From assembly GCF_018324205.1 (NCBI RefSeq), contig NZ_AP023356.1, positions 5,934,001 through 5,998,000 on the forward strand: a stretch of 64,000 nt of DNA, written 5' to 3'. The DNA is from Actinoplanes ianthinogenes. GTDB taxonomy: Bacteria; Actinomycetota; Actinomycetes; Mycobacteriales; Micromonosporaceae. The stretch's first letter is position 1; the number at the start of each line of letters is the position of its first letter. A model generated the notes under the pieces. It had not been told where the DNA came from. It did not search any database and saw only the letters and a program-made list of their open reading frames with translations. Below, piece by piece: positions 50,741 to 58,376 of the stretch. A program made the position numbers and the translations under genes.

Positions 50741-51742
50741 ATGGACGCAGGTAATGCCCGTAACAGGGTTAGTGACGGCAATGAGGGGACCGTGGGCAAC
50801 GTGGAGAAGAACACCGTGATGCGTACCGACCAGGTTGCCGAGGAGCGCGACCTCGTCGGAGTCTACCTGCACGAAATCTCCAGGACGCCGCTGTTGGACG
50901 CCGCGCGGGAGGTCGAGCTCTCCAAGGCGATCGAGGCGGGCCTCTACGCCGAGCACCTGCTCGAGCAGGGCGAGGAGCGTCGCGGCGTCAGCCGGGAGGA
51001 GTTGGAGCGCCTCGTCACCGAGGGTTCCAAGGCGAAAGACCTGTTCATCCGTGCCAACCTGCGACTGGTCGTGTCGATCGCCCGCCGCTACGTGCGCTCG
51101 GGCATGCCGATGCTCGACCTGATCCAGGAGGGCAACACCGGCCTGGTCCGCGCGGTCGAGAAGTTCGACTACGAGCGCGGCTACAAATTCTCGACGTACG
51201 CGACCTGGTGGGTGCGGCAGGCGATCAGCCGGGCGATCGCCCAGCAGGAGCGCACCGTCCGCCTCCCCGTGCACCTGGTCGAGGACGTCAACCGGATGCG
51301 TAACGTGACCCGCCAGCTCGTCCGTGAGCTGGGCGGTGACCCGGAGCCCGAGCAGATCGCGGCGGCCCTGGGCGTGACCGTGGAGCGGGTCAACGAGCTC
51401 ACCCGCTGGGCCCAGGACACCGTGTCCCTGGACACCCCGGTCGGCGACGACGGCGACACGAACCTGGGCGACCTGGTGGCCGACAGCGACGCGCCGTCGC
51501 CCGAGGAGATCGTGCTGAGCGCGCTGGAGCGCCAGCGCATCGAGGGCCTGCTGAACCACCTGGACGACCGTTCGGCCGGCATCATGCGGGCCCGCTACGG
51601 CCTGGAGGACGGCCGCGAGCACTCGCTGACCGAGGTGGCCTCGCGCTTCTCGCTCAGCCGCGAGCGGATCCGCCAGCTGGAGATCCAGGCGCTCGGCCGG
51701 CTGCGTGAGCTGGCCCGGGCCGAGGGCCTGCAGGCAGCCTGA
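50741..51742 (+). CDS. Group 2 primary-like sigma factor (SigB/HrdB relative)
   Basis: A 333-residue sigma-70 factor lacking the long N-terminal extension of the principal sigma. Regions are clear: 1.2 (DLVGVYLHEISRTPLL), 2 (FIRANLRLVVSIARRY; YKFSTYATWWVRQAI), 3 and 4 (LSRERIRQLEIQALGRLR, the -35-recognising helix). ATG at 50741 has GGGAGAGGG upstream. The sigma-R-type promoter before it suggests induction by thiol-oxidative or cell-envelope stress, as described for sigB in mycobacteria and hrdD in Streptomyces. It is convergent with the NlpC/P60 gene. Confidence 0.93.
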   Translation: MDAGNARNRVSDGNEGTVGNVEKNTVMRTDQVAEERDLVGVYLHEISRTPLLDAAREVELSKAIEAGLYAEHLLEQGEERRGVSREELERLVTEGSKAKDLFIRANLRLVVSIARRYVRSGMPMLDLIQEGNTGLVRAVEKFDYERGYKFSTYATWWVRQAISRAIAQQERTVRLPVHLVEDVNRMRNVTRQLVRELGGDPEPEQIAAALGVTVERVNELTRWAQDTVSLDTPVGDDGDTNLGDLVADSDAPSPEEIVLSALERQRIEGLLNHLDDRSAGIMRARYGLEDGREHSLTEVASRFSLSRERIRQLEIQALGRLRELARAEGLQAA

Positions 51743-51758
51743 CCCACCACCAGCAGAG

Positions 51759-51788
51759 AAGGCCGGCACCCCGAGGGGTGCCGGCCTT
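51759..51788. terminator. Bidirectional hairpin terminator after the sigma gene
   Basis: AAGGCCGGCACCCC with its complement: a 14-bp perfect stem around GA, located between the convergent sigma and NlpC/P60 genes. Confidence 0.85.
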
Positions 51789-51806
51789 CGGCGTTCCTGC
51801 GGCCGG

Positions 51807-52778
51807 TTATGACACCCGGCCGTACCCGGGACTGTCCGGGGTCATGATGTTGATCGTCCGGTAGAGCACGTCCCGGCCGGCCGACGGCGCGTCGATGATC
51901 TTGCCGTCGCCGACGTAGATCGCGACGTGCCCGCCACCCCGGTAGAACACGAGGTCGCCGGGCTGGAGCTGGCTCTTGTCGCTGAACATCCGCACGGCGC
52001 CCTTCTGGGCGGCCGCGTTGTGCGGCAGCGACTTGCCGGCGGCGGCCCAGGCCGCCATGGTCAGACCCGAGCAGTCGTACGAGTCCGGGCCCGCGTCGCC
52101 ATATCCGTACGGCTTGCCGACCTGCTTGAACGCGAAGGCGACCGCCTTGCCCGCCGAGCCCGCGATCTGCGGGATCTTGCCGGTGTACGACCCGGTGTCC
52201 TCGGTGGCGCTGCCGTACGCGGCCTCGCGCATGTCGTACAGCTTCTGAAGGTCCTTCTTGATCTTCGTCTTCTGCGCGTCCAGCTCCTTGATCTGGAGCT
52301 GCTGCTTCTGCTCGGTGGTCTTGAGGGCCGCCTGCTTCTGCGCGAAGGTCTGCGTGGTCTCGGTGTACGTGTCGATGTCCGCCTGGTTGGCGCGGGTGAT
52401 CTGCTCCAGATAGCCCATCCGGTCGAGCAGCTCGCCCTGCTTGCCGCTGAGCAGCACGGTCATCGGGCCGACCCGGCCGGTGATGTACTGCGACGTGGCG
52501 ATGGTCGACATCTTGGCGCTGGCCTGGGCCAGCGCCGCCTGAGCCGGCTTCAGCGAGGCGGTCAGCTTCACCGCGTCCGCCTTGGTCTTCTTCAGGTCGA
52601 GACGCGTCTTGTTGTACGTCTCGGTGACGTCCTCGAGTTTCTGCGAAGCCTGGTCGATCTGCTTCTTCAGTTCGCTCTCGGACGGAGCCGCGTGGGCGGC
52701 CACAGCTCCCGACGTGGTGATCGCAAGTGCGGTCAGCGCGACCACCAGCGCCCGGAGCCTGGTACGGGGGAGTGGCAC
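51807..52778 (-). CDS. Secreted NlpC/P60 endopeptidase (RipA-like)
   Basis: A 323-residue protein. The signal peptide (PRTRLRALVVALTALAITT, AHAAP cleavage) is followed by a long coiled-coil region (residues about 40-200, with many Lys/Leu/Ala heptads) and an NlpC/P60 domain: catalytic Cys in YDCSGLTMAAW, His in GHVAIYVGDG and a third residue near IDAPSAG. It cleaves the gamma-D-Glu-mDAP bond of peptidoglycan stems during growth or septation. Its mRNA carries a c-di-AMP riboswitch in the 5' leader, so expression answers to c-di-AMP. Confidence 0.92.
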   Translation of the reverse strand: MPLPRTRLRALVVALTALAITTSGAVAAHAAPSESELKKQIDQASQKLEDVTETYNKTRLDLKKTKADAVKLTASLKPAQAALAQASAKMSTIATSQYITGRVGPMTVLLSGKQGELLDRMGYLEQITRANQADIDTYTETTQTFAQKQAALKTTEQKQQLQIKELDAQKTKIKKDLQKLYDMREAAYGSATEDTGSYTGKIPQIAGSAGKAVAFAFKQVGKPYGYGDAGPDSYDCSGLTMAAWAAAGKSLPHNAAAQKGAVRMFSDKSQLQPGDLVFYRGGGHVAIYVGDGKIIDAPSAGRDVLYRTINIMTPDSPGYGRVS

Positions 52779-52805
52779 TGGTCAGGGGCCTTTCTTCCGC
52801 TGGGA

Positions 52806-52918
52806 GCCGCCTACCGGGTTAGCTGACGGGTTCGGGCTCGGAAGAAGGCCCTACCGCGCGCGCCGGCGCGGATTCACCCCTGGGACCTGGGTCCCCGGTT
52901 CGCTCGAGATTCGGCGGC
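52806..52918 (-). ncRNA. c-di-AMP (ydaO/yuaA) riboswitch in the NlpC/P60 leader
   Basis: On the minus strand, the conserved core is visible: GCCGCC pairing with GGCGGC (P1), GAACCGGGGACCCAGG, GGGGTGAATC, then GAACCCGTCAGCTAACCCGG and TAGGCGGC. These match the actinobacterial ydaO consensus, which turns off cell-wall hydrolase genes when c-di-AMP is high. It begins about 140 nt before the ATG and is the only leader structure I can name with confidence. Confidence 0.9.
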
Positions 52919-53104
52919 GTTGGCCGGCGCCACCGGAGGGTTTGTGGCTGCGGACCGGACCAACCGCATCAACTTATCGGGGAAGAAAACAAAATCAAGA
53001 CCTCGGCGAGTGATTTCTTCCCATAGTCGGTCTTGCGAACTAAATCCCGATAACCGGCTGTTATTTGATCCGCGCTGAGCGTTATTTCGACCGCGGCGAG
53101 TGGG

Positions 53105-53428
53105 CTATTCGTTCAGTGCCGGCTCGAGTGCGGCATTCGGCAGCCAATGCCGGGTGACCTGACGCTCGGCCCAGAACGAGAAGAACGGGATGGTGCCGGC
53201 CAGCATCACCACGACCATCCGGCCGAACGGCCAGTGCGCCCGCCGGGACAGGTCGAAGGTGAGCAGGAGGTAGACCATGTACAGGAAGCCGTGCAGCGGG
53301 CCGATCAGGGCGACCAGCGTGGCGTTGTCGCCGAAGTATTTCAGCGGCATGCCGACCAGCACGAGCACGACGAGGAGCACGCCGACGATCCAGGCGATGA
53401 TCCGGTAACGGGTGAGGGCGCCCTGCAC
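53105..53428 (-). CDS. DUF3817-family small membrane protein
   Basis: A 107-residue protein with three to four membrane helices and the DUF3817 pattern: GMPLKYFGDNATLVALIGPLHGFLYMVYL, then PFFSFWAERQV. Function unknown. GTG 53428 with GGAGA. It lies 17 bp after the upstream membrane gene, on the same strand. Confidence 0.87.
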   Translation of the reverse strand: MQGALTRYRIIAWIVGVLLVVLVLVGMPLKYFGDNATLVALIGPLHGFLYMVYLLLTFDLSRRAHWPFGRMVVVMLAGTIPFFSFWAERQVTRHWLPNAALEPALNE

Positions 53429-53445
53429 GGGGTCTCCTTCTGCTT

Positions 53446-53868
53446 CTACTTCTTGGTGATGCGGCCGGGGTAGTCGGCCGGCCGGGCTCCGGGGTGCTCG
53501 GCGAGCCAGGCCAGATAGTCGTTGTACTCCTCCAGCTCCGGGTCGCTCGCGCCGGCCGCGGCCGGCTGCACGGCGACCCGGACCGGGCGGCCCAGGGTGA
53601 CCGGGGCGTCCGGGTCACGGGGCGGGGCGGGCGTCTCGCCGGGCTCGGCCGGGGGAGTGAGCCTGCGCCGGAACACCTGGATCTCGCGGATCCAGATGAA
53701 CACCACGAAGCCGGCGAAGACCGGCCACTCGAACATGTAGCCCCAGCTGAGCGAGTTGCCGCCGGTCGCCCGGCTGAACTGCCACCAGCCGAGCCCGAGG
53801 CAGGCCGCGGTCAGCACCAGCGCGAGCAGGTGCCGGGCGATCCACGCCGGAGTCCACAGCCCTTTCAT
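53446..53868 (-). CDS. Two-helix membrane protein with Pro-rich tail (SURF1-like N-terminus)
   Basis: A 140-residue protein. The N-terminal helix WIARHLLALVLTAACLGLGWWQF and a second helix (FEWPVFAGFVVFIWIREI) precede a cytoplasmic Pro/Asp-rich tail. The first helix resembles SURF1-type proteins, but the rest does not. The ATG at 53868 has no ribosome site, while TAGTCT lies 7 nt upstream, suggesting a leaderless transcript. It is upstream of the DUF3817 gene. Confidence 0.68.
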   Translation of the reverse strand: MKGLWTPAWIARHLLALVLTAACLGLGWWQFSRATGGNSLSWGYMFEWPVFAGFVVFIWIREIQVFRRRLTPPAEPGETPAPPRDPDAPVTLGRPVRVAVQPAAAGASDPELEEYNDYLAWLAEHPGARPADYPGRITKK

Positions 53869-53955
53869 GCACACGAGACTACCGGCGGGTTTGGCGGTGG
53901 CCCGCGCGGGCAAGCCCTGAACGGACAGCGACTTTCGAGACAGCGGAGGTGCACG

Positions 53956-54207
53956 ATGACGGATCCGCGATCGGCGGGCGGCGCGGTGGTCGACTTCGAG
54001 ATCGGGGTCGACCCGGTGGGCCTGCCCGACGACGACCTGTTCCGGGAACTCGCCAGCCTCTACCGGACCCGGCTGGCCACCCTGCGGCACGGCCCGGACG
54101 CGGCGCTGGAGAACCACTTCCGGCGGACCGCGGAGCTGGAGACCGAATACATGGCGCGCTTTCCGGGGCGCGAGATCGACCCCGGCAGGCTCACCCAGGA
54201 CTTCTGA
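53956..54207 (+). CDS. DUF6158-like small soluble protein
   Basis: An 83-residue acidic helical protein: VGLPDDDLFRELASLYRTRLATLRHG, then ENHFRRTAELETEYMARFPGR. The pattern of a small, mycothiol-era actinobacterial family without known activity. ATG 53956 with GGAGG confirms the start. It lies just before the DUF1360 gene. Confidence 0.75.
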   Translation: MTDPRSAGGAVVDFEIGVDPVGLPDDDLFRELASLYRTRLATLRHGPDAALENHFRRTAELETEYMARFPGREIDPGRLTQDF

Positions 54208-54256
54208 TCCGCCGGAGCGGAACGGCCACCCGAAGCGGAGAGGACCCCCCCCCGAC

Positions 54257-54775
54257 ATGACCAGCCTGCAGGCCCGGGCCACCGAGACGGCCCGGGCGTA
54301 CGCGCCGCACGAGCATCGGCCGCTGGCCGGCTATCTGGTCGCGATGGGCGCTTACGGCGCGCTCGCGGCCGGCCTCGCGGCGGCCGCCAAGGTGACCGGC
54401 CGCACGCCCCCGGAACGTCCCGCTCTGGCCGACGTGGCGCTGATCTCGATCGCCACCCACAAGCTGAGCCGGCTGCTCGCCAAGGACGCGGTGACCAGCC
54501 CGCTGCGGGCGCCGTTCACCCGGTATACCGAGCCGGCCGGGGCCGCCGAGCTCAACGAGGAGGTCCGGGACTCCGGCAGCAGCGTCAAGCACGGCATCGG
54601 CGAGCTGCTCACCTGCCCGTTCTGCCTGGCCGCCTGGGTGGCCACCGGGCTGACCGGCGGCCTGGTGCTGGCGCCCCGGCTGACCCGGCTGGCGGCGACC
54701 GCGCTGACCGCCACCGCCGTCTCCGACTTCCTGCAGATGGCCTACTCGATGGCCAAGGAAAAGGCGGAAGGCTGA
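54257..54775 (+). CDS. DUF1360 membrane protein
   Basis: A 172-residue protein with three membrane helices and the DUF1360 signature HKLSRLLAKDAVTSPLRAPFTRY, followed by a Cys-containing ELLTCPFCLAAW. Function unknown; homologues occur with sporulation or envelope genes. The start has a run of nine Cs between the ribosome site AGAGGA and the ATG. It follows the DUF6158-like gene with a 49-bp gap. Confidence 0.85.
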   Translation: MTSLQARATETARAYAPHEHRPLAGYLVAMGAYGALAAGLAAAAKVTGRTPPERPALADVALISIATHKLSRLLAKDAVTSPLRAPFTRYTEPAGAAELNEEVRDSGSSVKHGIGELLTCPFCLAAWVATGLTGGLVLAPRLTRLAATALTATAVSDFLQMAYSMAKEKAEG

Positions 54776-54782
54776 GACCCGA

Positions 54783-54989
54783 TCAGCGTACGCGCAGCGC
54801 CTCCTCGGCCTCGTCCTGCAGATACTCGCCCTCCGGCAGCGCGTCGATCCGAGTCAGCAGGGTGGCCGGCAGATCCTCGGCGATCGCCCGGCGCTGCAGG
54901 TCGCCGCTGCTTATCCGCTCCTCGGCGCGGTACGCCTCGTCGAGGAAGGTGGTCAGGCGGGAGTCGTCCCCGGTGAGTTCATCGGTCAC
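54783..54989 (-). CDS. Small acidic helical protein
   Basis: A 68-residue protein: LTTFLDEAYRAEERISSGDLQRRAIAEDLPATLLTRIDALPEGEY. It resembles a family of small actinobacterial helical proteins that I cannot name. The GTG start at 54989 has only a poor ribosome site. A longer frame extends upstream but is non-conserved and overlaps the RNA-like region. Confidence 0.55.
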   Translation of the reverse strand: MTDELTGDDSRLTTFLDEAYRAEERISSGDLQRRAIAEDLPATLLTRIDALPEGEYLQDEAEEALRVR

Positions 54990-55053
54990 GGCGGCACGGT
55001 TACCCGCGGCGGTGGCGGGCAAACGTCCGGCCCCGCCGGGCGTGTAAGCCAGG

Positions 55054-55253
55054 TCACAACCGCTGTCGGAATCATGGCCGGCTGCCGAAGGTTGTGAACG
55101 GATGCCGGTGTGCCCAGTGTCCCCGGGCCTCACCCATCGCCTGCACGGAATACCGTTCGGCTGGAGCCGTGCTGAGCCACTCGCCGCGAGGCGACCTGCA
55201 CACCGGCATCTTCTTCGTACGGCCCCCGGTTCGCCGGGGGCCGCACTGTTTTC
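55054..55253 (+). ncRNA. Candidate structured non-coding RNA with terminator
   Basis: A set of complementary arms on one strand: TCACAACC (55054-55061) with GGTTGTGA (55090-55097); the long arm GATGCCGGTGTG (55101-55112) with CACACCGGCATC (55199-55210); inside it GCACGG (55143-55148) with CCGTGC (55167-55172), and TCGCC (55181-55185) with GGCGA (55190-55194). A UUCG hairpin terminator and TGTTTT follow. No open frame with a ribosome site fits. It precedes the GAF-ANTAR gene by about 120 bp. Confidence 0.6.
55221..55250 (+). terminator. UUCG-loop hairpin followed by TGTTTT
   Basis: GGCCCCCGG-TTCG-CCGGGGGCC (55221-55242), a 9-bp perfect stem with a super-stable tetraloop, followed by GCACTGTTTT. 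It is oriented to end the candidate RNA or to act as an attenuator before the GAF-ANTAR gene. Confidence 0.8.
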
Positions 55254-55376
55254 CCGGCCGGTTTCCCGGCCAGGCGATTTTGAGCGTTCCCGGCACAGAG
55301 GGTTTAAACGGACAACACCCCCCGATCGGGGCACCGCATCGGGCTTTCGGCGGATCGACATGGCAGTATCCGTCGA

Positions 55377-56216
55377 GTGTCAGTACCGCAACGTCGCGTA
55401 CCGGCCGCACAGCGCGGCACCCGGTCCCGCCGGCGCACCACCCTCGGTGGCGCGACCGCACCCGGCCAGGCCCGGCGGCTCGTCGCCGGTGGCCGTCCCC
55501 GGCACGGCAGCGCCGATCTGCTCGGCGCCGGCGGCCCGCACCCGGTCGAGCTGGCCGGGCTGTTGCACGAGGTCACCGCCCGCCTGCTGACCGCCGACAC
55601 GCTCCAGCAGGCGCTCGACCGGCTGGCCTCGCTGATCGCCGGCGCGCTGCCCGGCGCGACCCGCTGCGCGGTCGCGCTGATCAGTGAGGGCGGCCCGGTG
55701 ACGGTCGCGGCCGCCGGGTCCGCCGGGGAGACGTCAGATCGCCTTCAGTACGCCGGTGGCAGCGGTCCCGGGCTGGAAGCCGCCCGCACCCGCAGTCTGG
55801 TCACCACGGACGATCTGGGGACCGACGAACGGTGGCCGGAGCTGGCCGCCGCGGCCCGGGGGGACGGGATCGGTGCGGTCGCGGCGATTCCGCTGGACGT
55901 CCGGCGGGCGGCGGTGGGGGCGCTCAGCATCTGCCTGGGGCGGCCCGGCGCGATCGGTCCGGATCTGCTGCTGACCGCGATGGCGGTGGCCGGGCAGGCC
56001 GAGGTGCTGCTCGGCGAGCTGCACCGGCGGGAGGCGCTGACCGAGGGGGCCGCCGTGGACCGGGCGGTCGGAGTGATCATCGCGCAGCGCGGCTGCGGGG
56101 TGCAGGAGGCCCACCGGATCCTGCGGGACAGCGCCCAGCGTCTTGGCCTGGACCAGCTGGCGGTCGCCGAGCGGCTGGTCGCGGCCGCCACCCGGGACCG
56201 CGACGCCGGCTCCTGA
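55377..56216 (+). CDS. GAF-ANTAR RNA-binding regulator
   Basis: A 279-residue protein. A basic N-terminal tail is followed by a GAF domain (about residues 60-210, LLHEVTARLLTADTLQQALDRLASL) and an ANTAR domain (REALTEGAAVDRAVGVIIAQRGCGVQEAHRIL). ANTAR proteins bind paired stem-loops in nascent RNA and prevent termination. GTG 55377 has no ribosome site, but CAGTAT lies 7 nt upstream, so the message may be leaderless. A terminator-like hairpin sits upstream, which makes autoregulation by antitermination worth testing. Confidence 0.88.
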   Translation: MSVPQRRVPAAQRGTRSRRRTTLGGATAPGQARRLVAGGRPRHGSADLLGAGGPHPVELAGLLHEVTARLLTADTLQQALDRLASLIAGALPGATRCAVALISEGGPVTVAAAGSAGETSDRLQYAGGSGPGLEAARTRSLVTTDDLGTDERWPELAAAARGDGIGAVAAIPLDVRRAAVGALSICLGRPGAIGPDLLLTAMAVAGQAEVLLGELHRREALTEGAAVDRAVGVIIAQRGCGVQEAHRILRDSAQRLGLDQLAVAERLVAAATRDRDAGS

Positions 56217-56223
56217 GCGCGGG

Positions 56224-56258
56224 CGGCGAGCCGGGCGCGGGTGCGCCGCGGCTCGCCG
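56224..56258. terminator. Hairpin terminator between convergent genes
   Basis: CGGCGAGCCG pairing with CGGCTCGCCG, a 10-bp stem with a 15-base loop, between the GAF-ANTAR and MhuD-like genes. Confidence 0.65.
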
Positions 56259-56281
56259 GGTGGCCGATCGGCCGGTGACGT

Positions 56282-56593
56282 TCAGGAGGCGGGCTTGGTG
56301 ACCTGCTGGACGACTTCGAATTCGAGAAGGCTGGCGCCGGAGGCGACCGGCTTGGCGCGCTCGCCGGCGTGGGCCGCCCGGGCGCTGCCCTGCGACCAGT
56401 TCTGGAACGCCTCCTCCGACTCCCACTTCGTGTAGACGAAGTAGCGGTTGTCGCCGGCGACCGGGCGGAGCAGTTCGAAGGCGAGGAAGCCGGGCTCGTT
56501 CTCCACCGCGCCCTGCCGGGCGGCGAAGCGTTTCTCCAACTCGGGGCCGGCGCCCTCGGGGACCTCAATCGCGTTGATCTTCACAACAGCCAT
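56282..56593 (-). CDS. mhuD: MhuD-type haem-degrading monooxygenase
   Basis: A 103-residue ABM-fold protein that matches mycobacterial MhuD in nearly every region: VVKINAIEVP, GPELEKRFA, the WES turn and ASLLEFEVV. The MhuD active-site residues are all in register from the ATG at 56593: Asn7, Trp66 and His75. MhuD dimers bind haem and cleave it to mycobilin, keeping iron for the cell. This is recalled from the known family sequence. A longer start at 56602 adds three residues. Confidence 0.88.
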   Translation of the reverse strand: MAVVKINAIEVPEGAGPELEKRFAARQGAVENEPGFLAFELLRPVAGDNRYFVYTKWESEEAFQNWSQGSARAAHAGERAKPVASGASLLEFEVVQQVTKPAS

Positions 56594-56620
56594 GCGGTTC
56601 ACGCTAGCCCGTGTGCGACG

Positions 56621-56651
56621 GGTACGGACGGCGCGCGTGGCCGTCCGTACC
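56621..56651 (-). terminator. Hairpin terminator after the DHA2 efflux gene
   Basis: GGTACGGACGGC with GCCGTCCGTACC, a 12-bp stem and 7-base loop, 13 bp after the stop of the minus-strand efflux gene and before the MhuD-like start. Confidence 0.75.
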
Positions 56652-56663
56652 GTAGCAATCGGG

Positions 56664-58376
56664 TCAGCGGCCCGGGCTGTCGCTGCCCGCCTTGACCTCC
56701 GCCTGGTTCTGGTCGCCGTCGGCGACGGCCGCGGCGTTCTGCTCCGCCTGCGCGGCGTCCTCGGCGCGGGCCTGCTGCGCGGACCGCATGGAGAGCGGGA
56801 TCTCCGGCAGGAAGAAGACCAGCACCAGGCCGACCAGCATGATGAAGAACGCCATCAGGTACACGATGTGCACGCTGTCGGAGAAGCCGACCTTGAACGG
56901 GTGGGTCAGCCCGTCGGCGAACTTGTTCAGCACCGAGGTGTCGCTGAGCGACTGCTGCATCGCGCCCTGGAGCTGCTGCACCTGGTCCGGGTGGGCCTGG
57001 GCCGCGGCCTGGAACGCCGGGTCGTTCTTGCCGGCGTCGGCGTAGGCGTCGCTGATGTTGCCGGGCAGCACGTTGAACAGCACCGACAGGAAGACCGCGG
57101 TGCCCAGCGTGCCGCCCATCGAGCGGAAGAACGTGACCGCACCGGTGGCGACGCCGATCTCCCGCGGGGAGACCGCGTTCTGCACCGCGGTGATCATCGG
57201 CTGCATGTTGCCGCCCAGGCCGAGGCCCATCAGCACCATGACCAGCATGGTGCGCCACAGCGGGGTGTCCGCGCTGATCAGCGAGAACAGGCCGAGCGCG
57301 AGGACCATGAAGGTGCTGCCGACGATCGGGAAGATCCGGTAGCGGCCGGTCTTGGCGATCAGCTGACCGGAGACGATCGAGCCGGCCATGATGCCGAACA
57401 CGAACGGGATCATCTGGAGGCCGGCCATGGTGGCCGAGGAGCCCTTGACGATCTGCAGGTACAGCGGGACGGTCATCAGGCCGCCGAACATCGCGACGCC
57501 GAGGATGGTGCTGGCGCCGGTGCCGACCGCGACGGTCCGGTTGCCGAACAGGCGCAGCGGGAGCAGCGCCTCGTCCTTGTAGGCCCGCTCGGCGACGACG
57601 AAGGCGATCAGGCCGAGGGCGCCGATGACGTAGCAGGCGATCGAGCGGCCGGAGTCCCAGCCCCAGGCGCGGCCCTGCTCGGCGACGGTCAGCAGCGGCA
57701 CCAGGCCGACGATCAGGGCGACCGCGCCCGGCCAGTCGATGCGGTGGTTGACCCGGGTGTGCGGCAGGTGCAGCACCTTGGCCACCACGGCCATCGCGGC
57801 GAGACCGATCGGCACGTTCAGGTAGAAGACCCAGCGCCAGCCGTCCACCCAGAGGATCTGGTCGGCGCCGGCGAAGAAACCGCCCAGGATCGGGCCGAGT
57901 ACGCTCGCGGTGCCGAAGACGGCCAGGAAGAAGCCCTGGTACTTGGCGCGCTCGCGGGGCGGCACGATGTCCCCGATGATCGCCAGGGCGAGCGACATCA
58001 GGCCACCGGCGCCGATGCCCTGGACCGCGCGGAACGCGGCGAGCTCGTACATGTTCTGCGAGAGGCCGCAGAGGAACGAGCCGACGATGAAGATGCCGAT
58101 CGCGAACAGGAAGAACGGCCGGCGGCCGTAGATGTCGGACAGCTTGCCGTACAGCGGCGTCGAGATGGTCGAGGTGATCAGGAACGCCGTGGTGGCCCAG
58201 GCCTGGAGGTCGAAGCCCTTCAGGTCGTCGGCGATGGTCCGGGTCGCCGTGGCCATGATCGTCTGATCCAGGGCAGCGAGGAACATGCCCATCATCAGAC
58301 CGACGAGGATCGTGAGGATCTGCCGGTGGGTGAATTCCCCGGTCGATTTCTCGGCCGGGGGGCTGGGGTGGCTCAC
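56664..58376 (-). CDS. DHA2-family MFS drug transporter (EmrB/QacA type)
   Basis: A 570-residue carrier with 14 expected helices: LDQTIMATATRTIADDL (the DHA2 motif C region), the motif-A GKLSDIYGRRPFF, and FNVLPGNI near the C-terminal part. The C-terminal tail is Gln/Ala-rich and soluble. It should expel drugs by proton antiport. The GTG start overlaps the MarR stop as GTGA (58373-58376), so expression is coupled to the repressor gene, which is the classical arrangement. Confidence 0.92.
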   Translation of the reverse strand: MSHPSPPAEKSTGEFTHRQILTILVGLMMGMFLAALDQTIMATATRTIADDLKGFDLQAWATTAFLITSTISTPLYGKLSDIYGRRPFFLFAIGIFIVGSFLCGLSQNMYELAAFRAVQGIGAGGLMSLALAIIGDIVPPRERAKYQGFFLAVFGTASVLGPILGGFFAGADQILWVDGWRWVFYLNVPIGLAAMAVVAKVLHLPHTRVNHRIDWPGAVALIVGLVPLLTVAEQGRAWGWDSGRSIACYVIGALGLIAFVVAERAYKDEALLPLRLFGNRTVAVGTGASTILGVAMFGGLMTVPLYLQIVKGSSATMAGLQMIPFVFGIMAGSIVSGQLIAKTGRYRIFPIVGSTFMVLALGLFSLISADTPLWRTMLVMVLMGLGLGGNMQPMITAVQNAVSPREIGVATGAVTFFRSMGGTLGTAVFLSVLFNVLPGNISDAYADAGKNDPAFQAAAQAHPDQVQQLQGAMQQSLSDTSVLNKFADGLTHPFKVGFSDSVHIVYLMAFFIMLVGLVLVFFLPEIPLSMRSAQQARAEDAAQAEQNAAAVADGDQNQAEVKAGSDSPGR

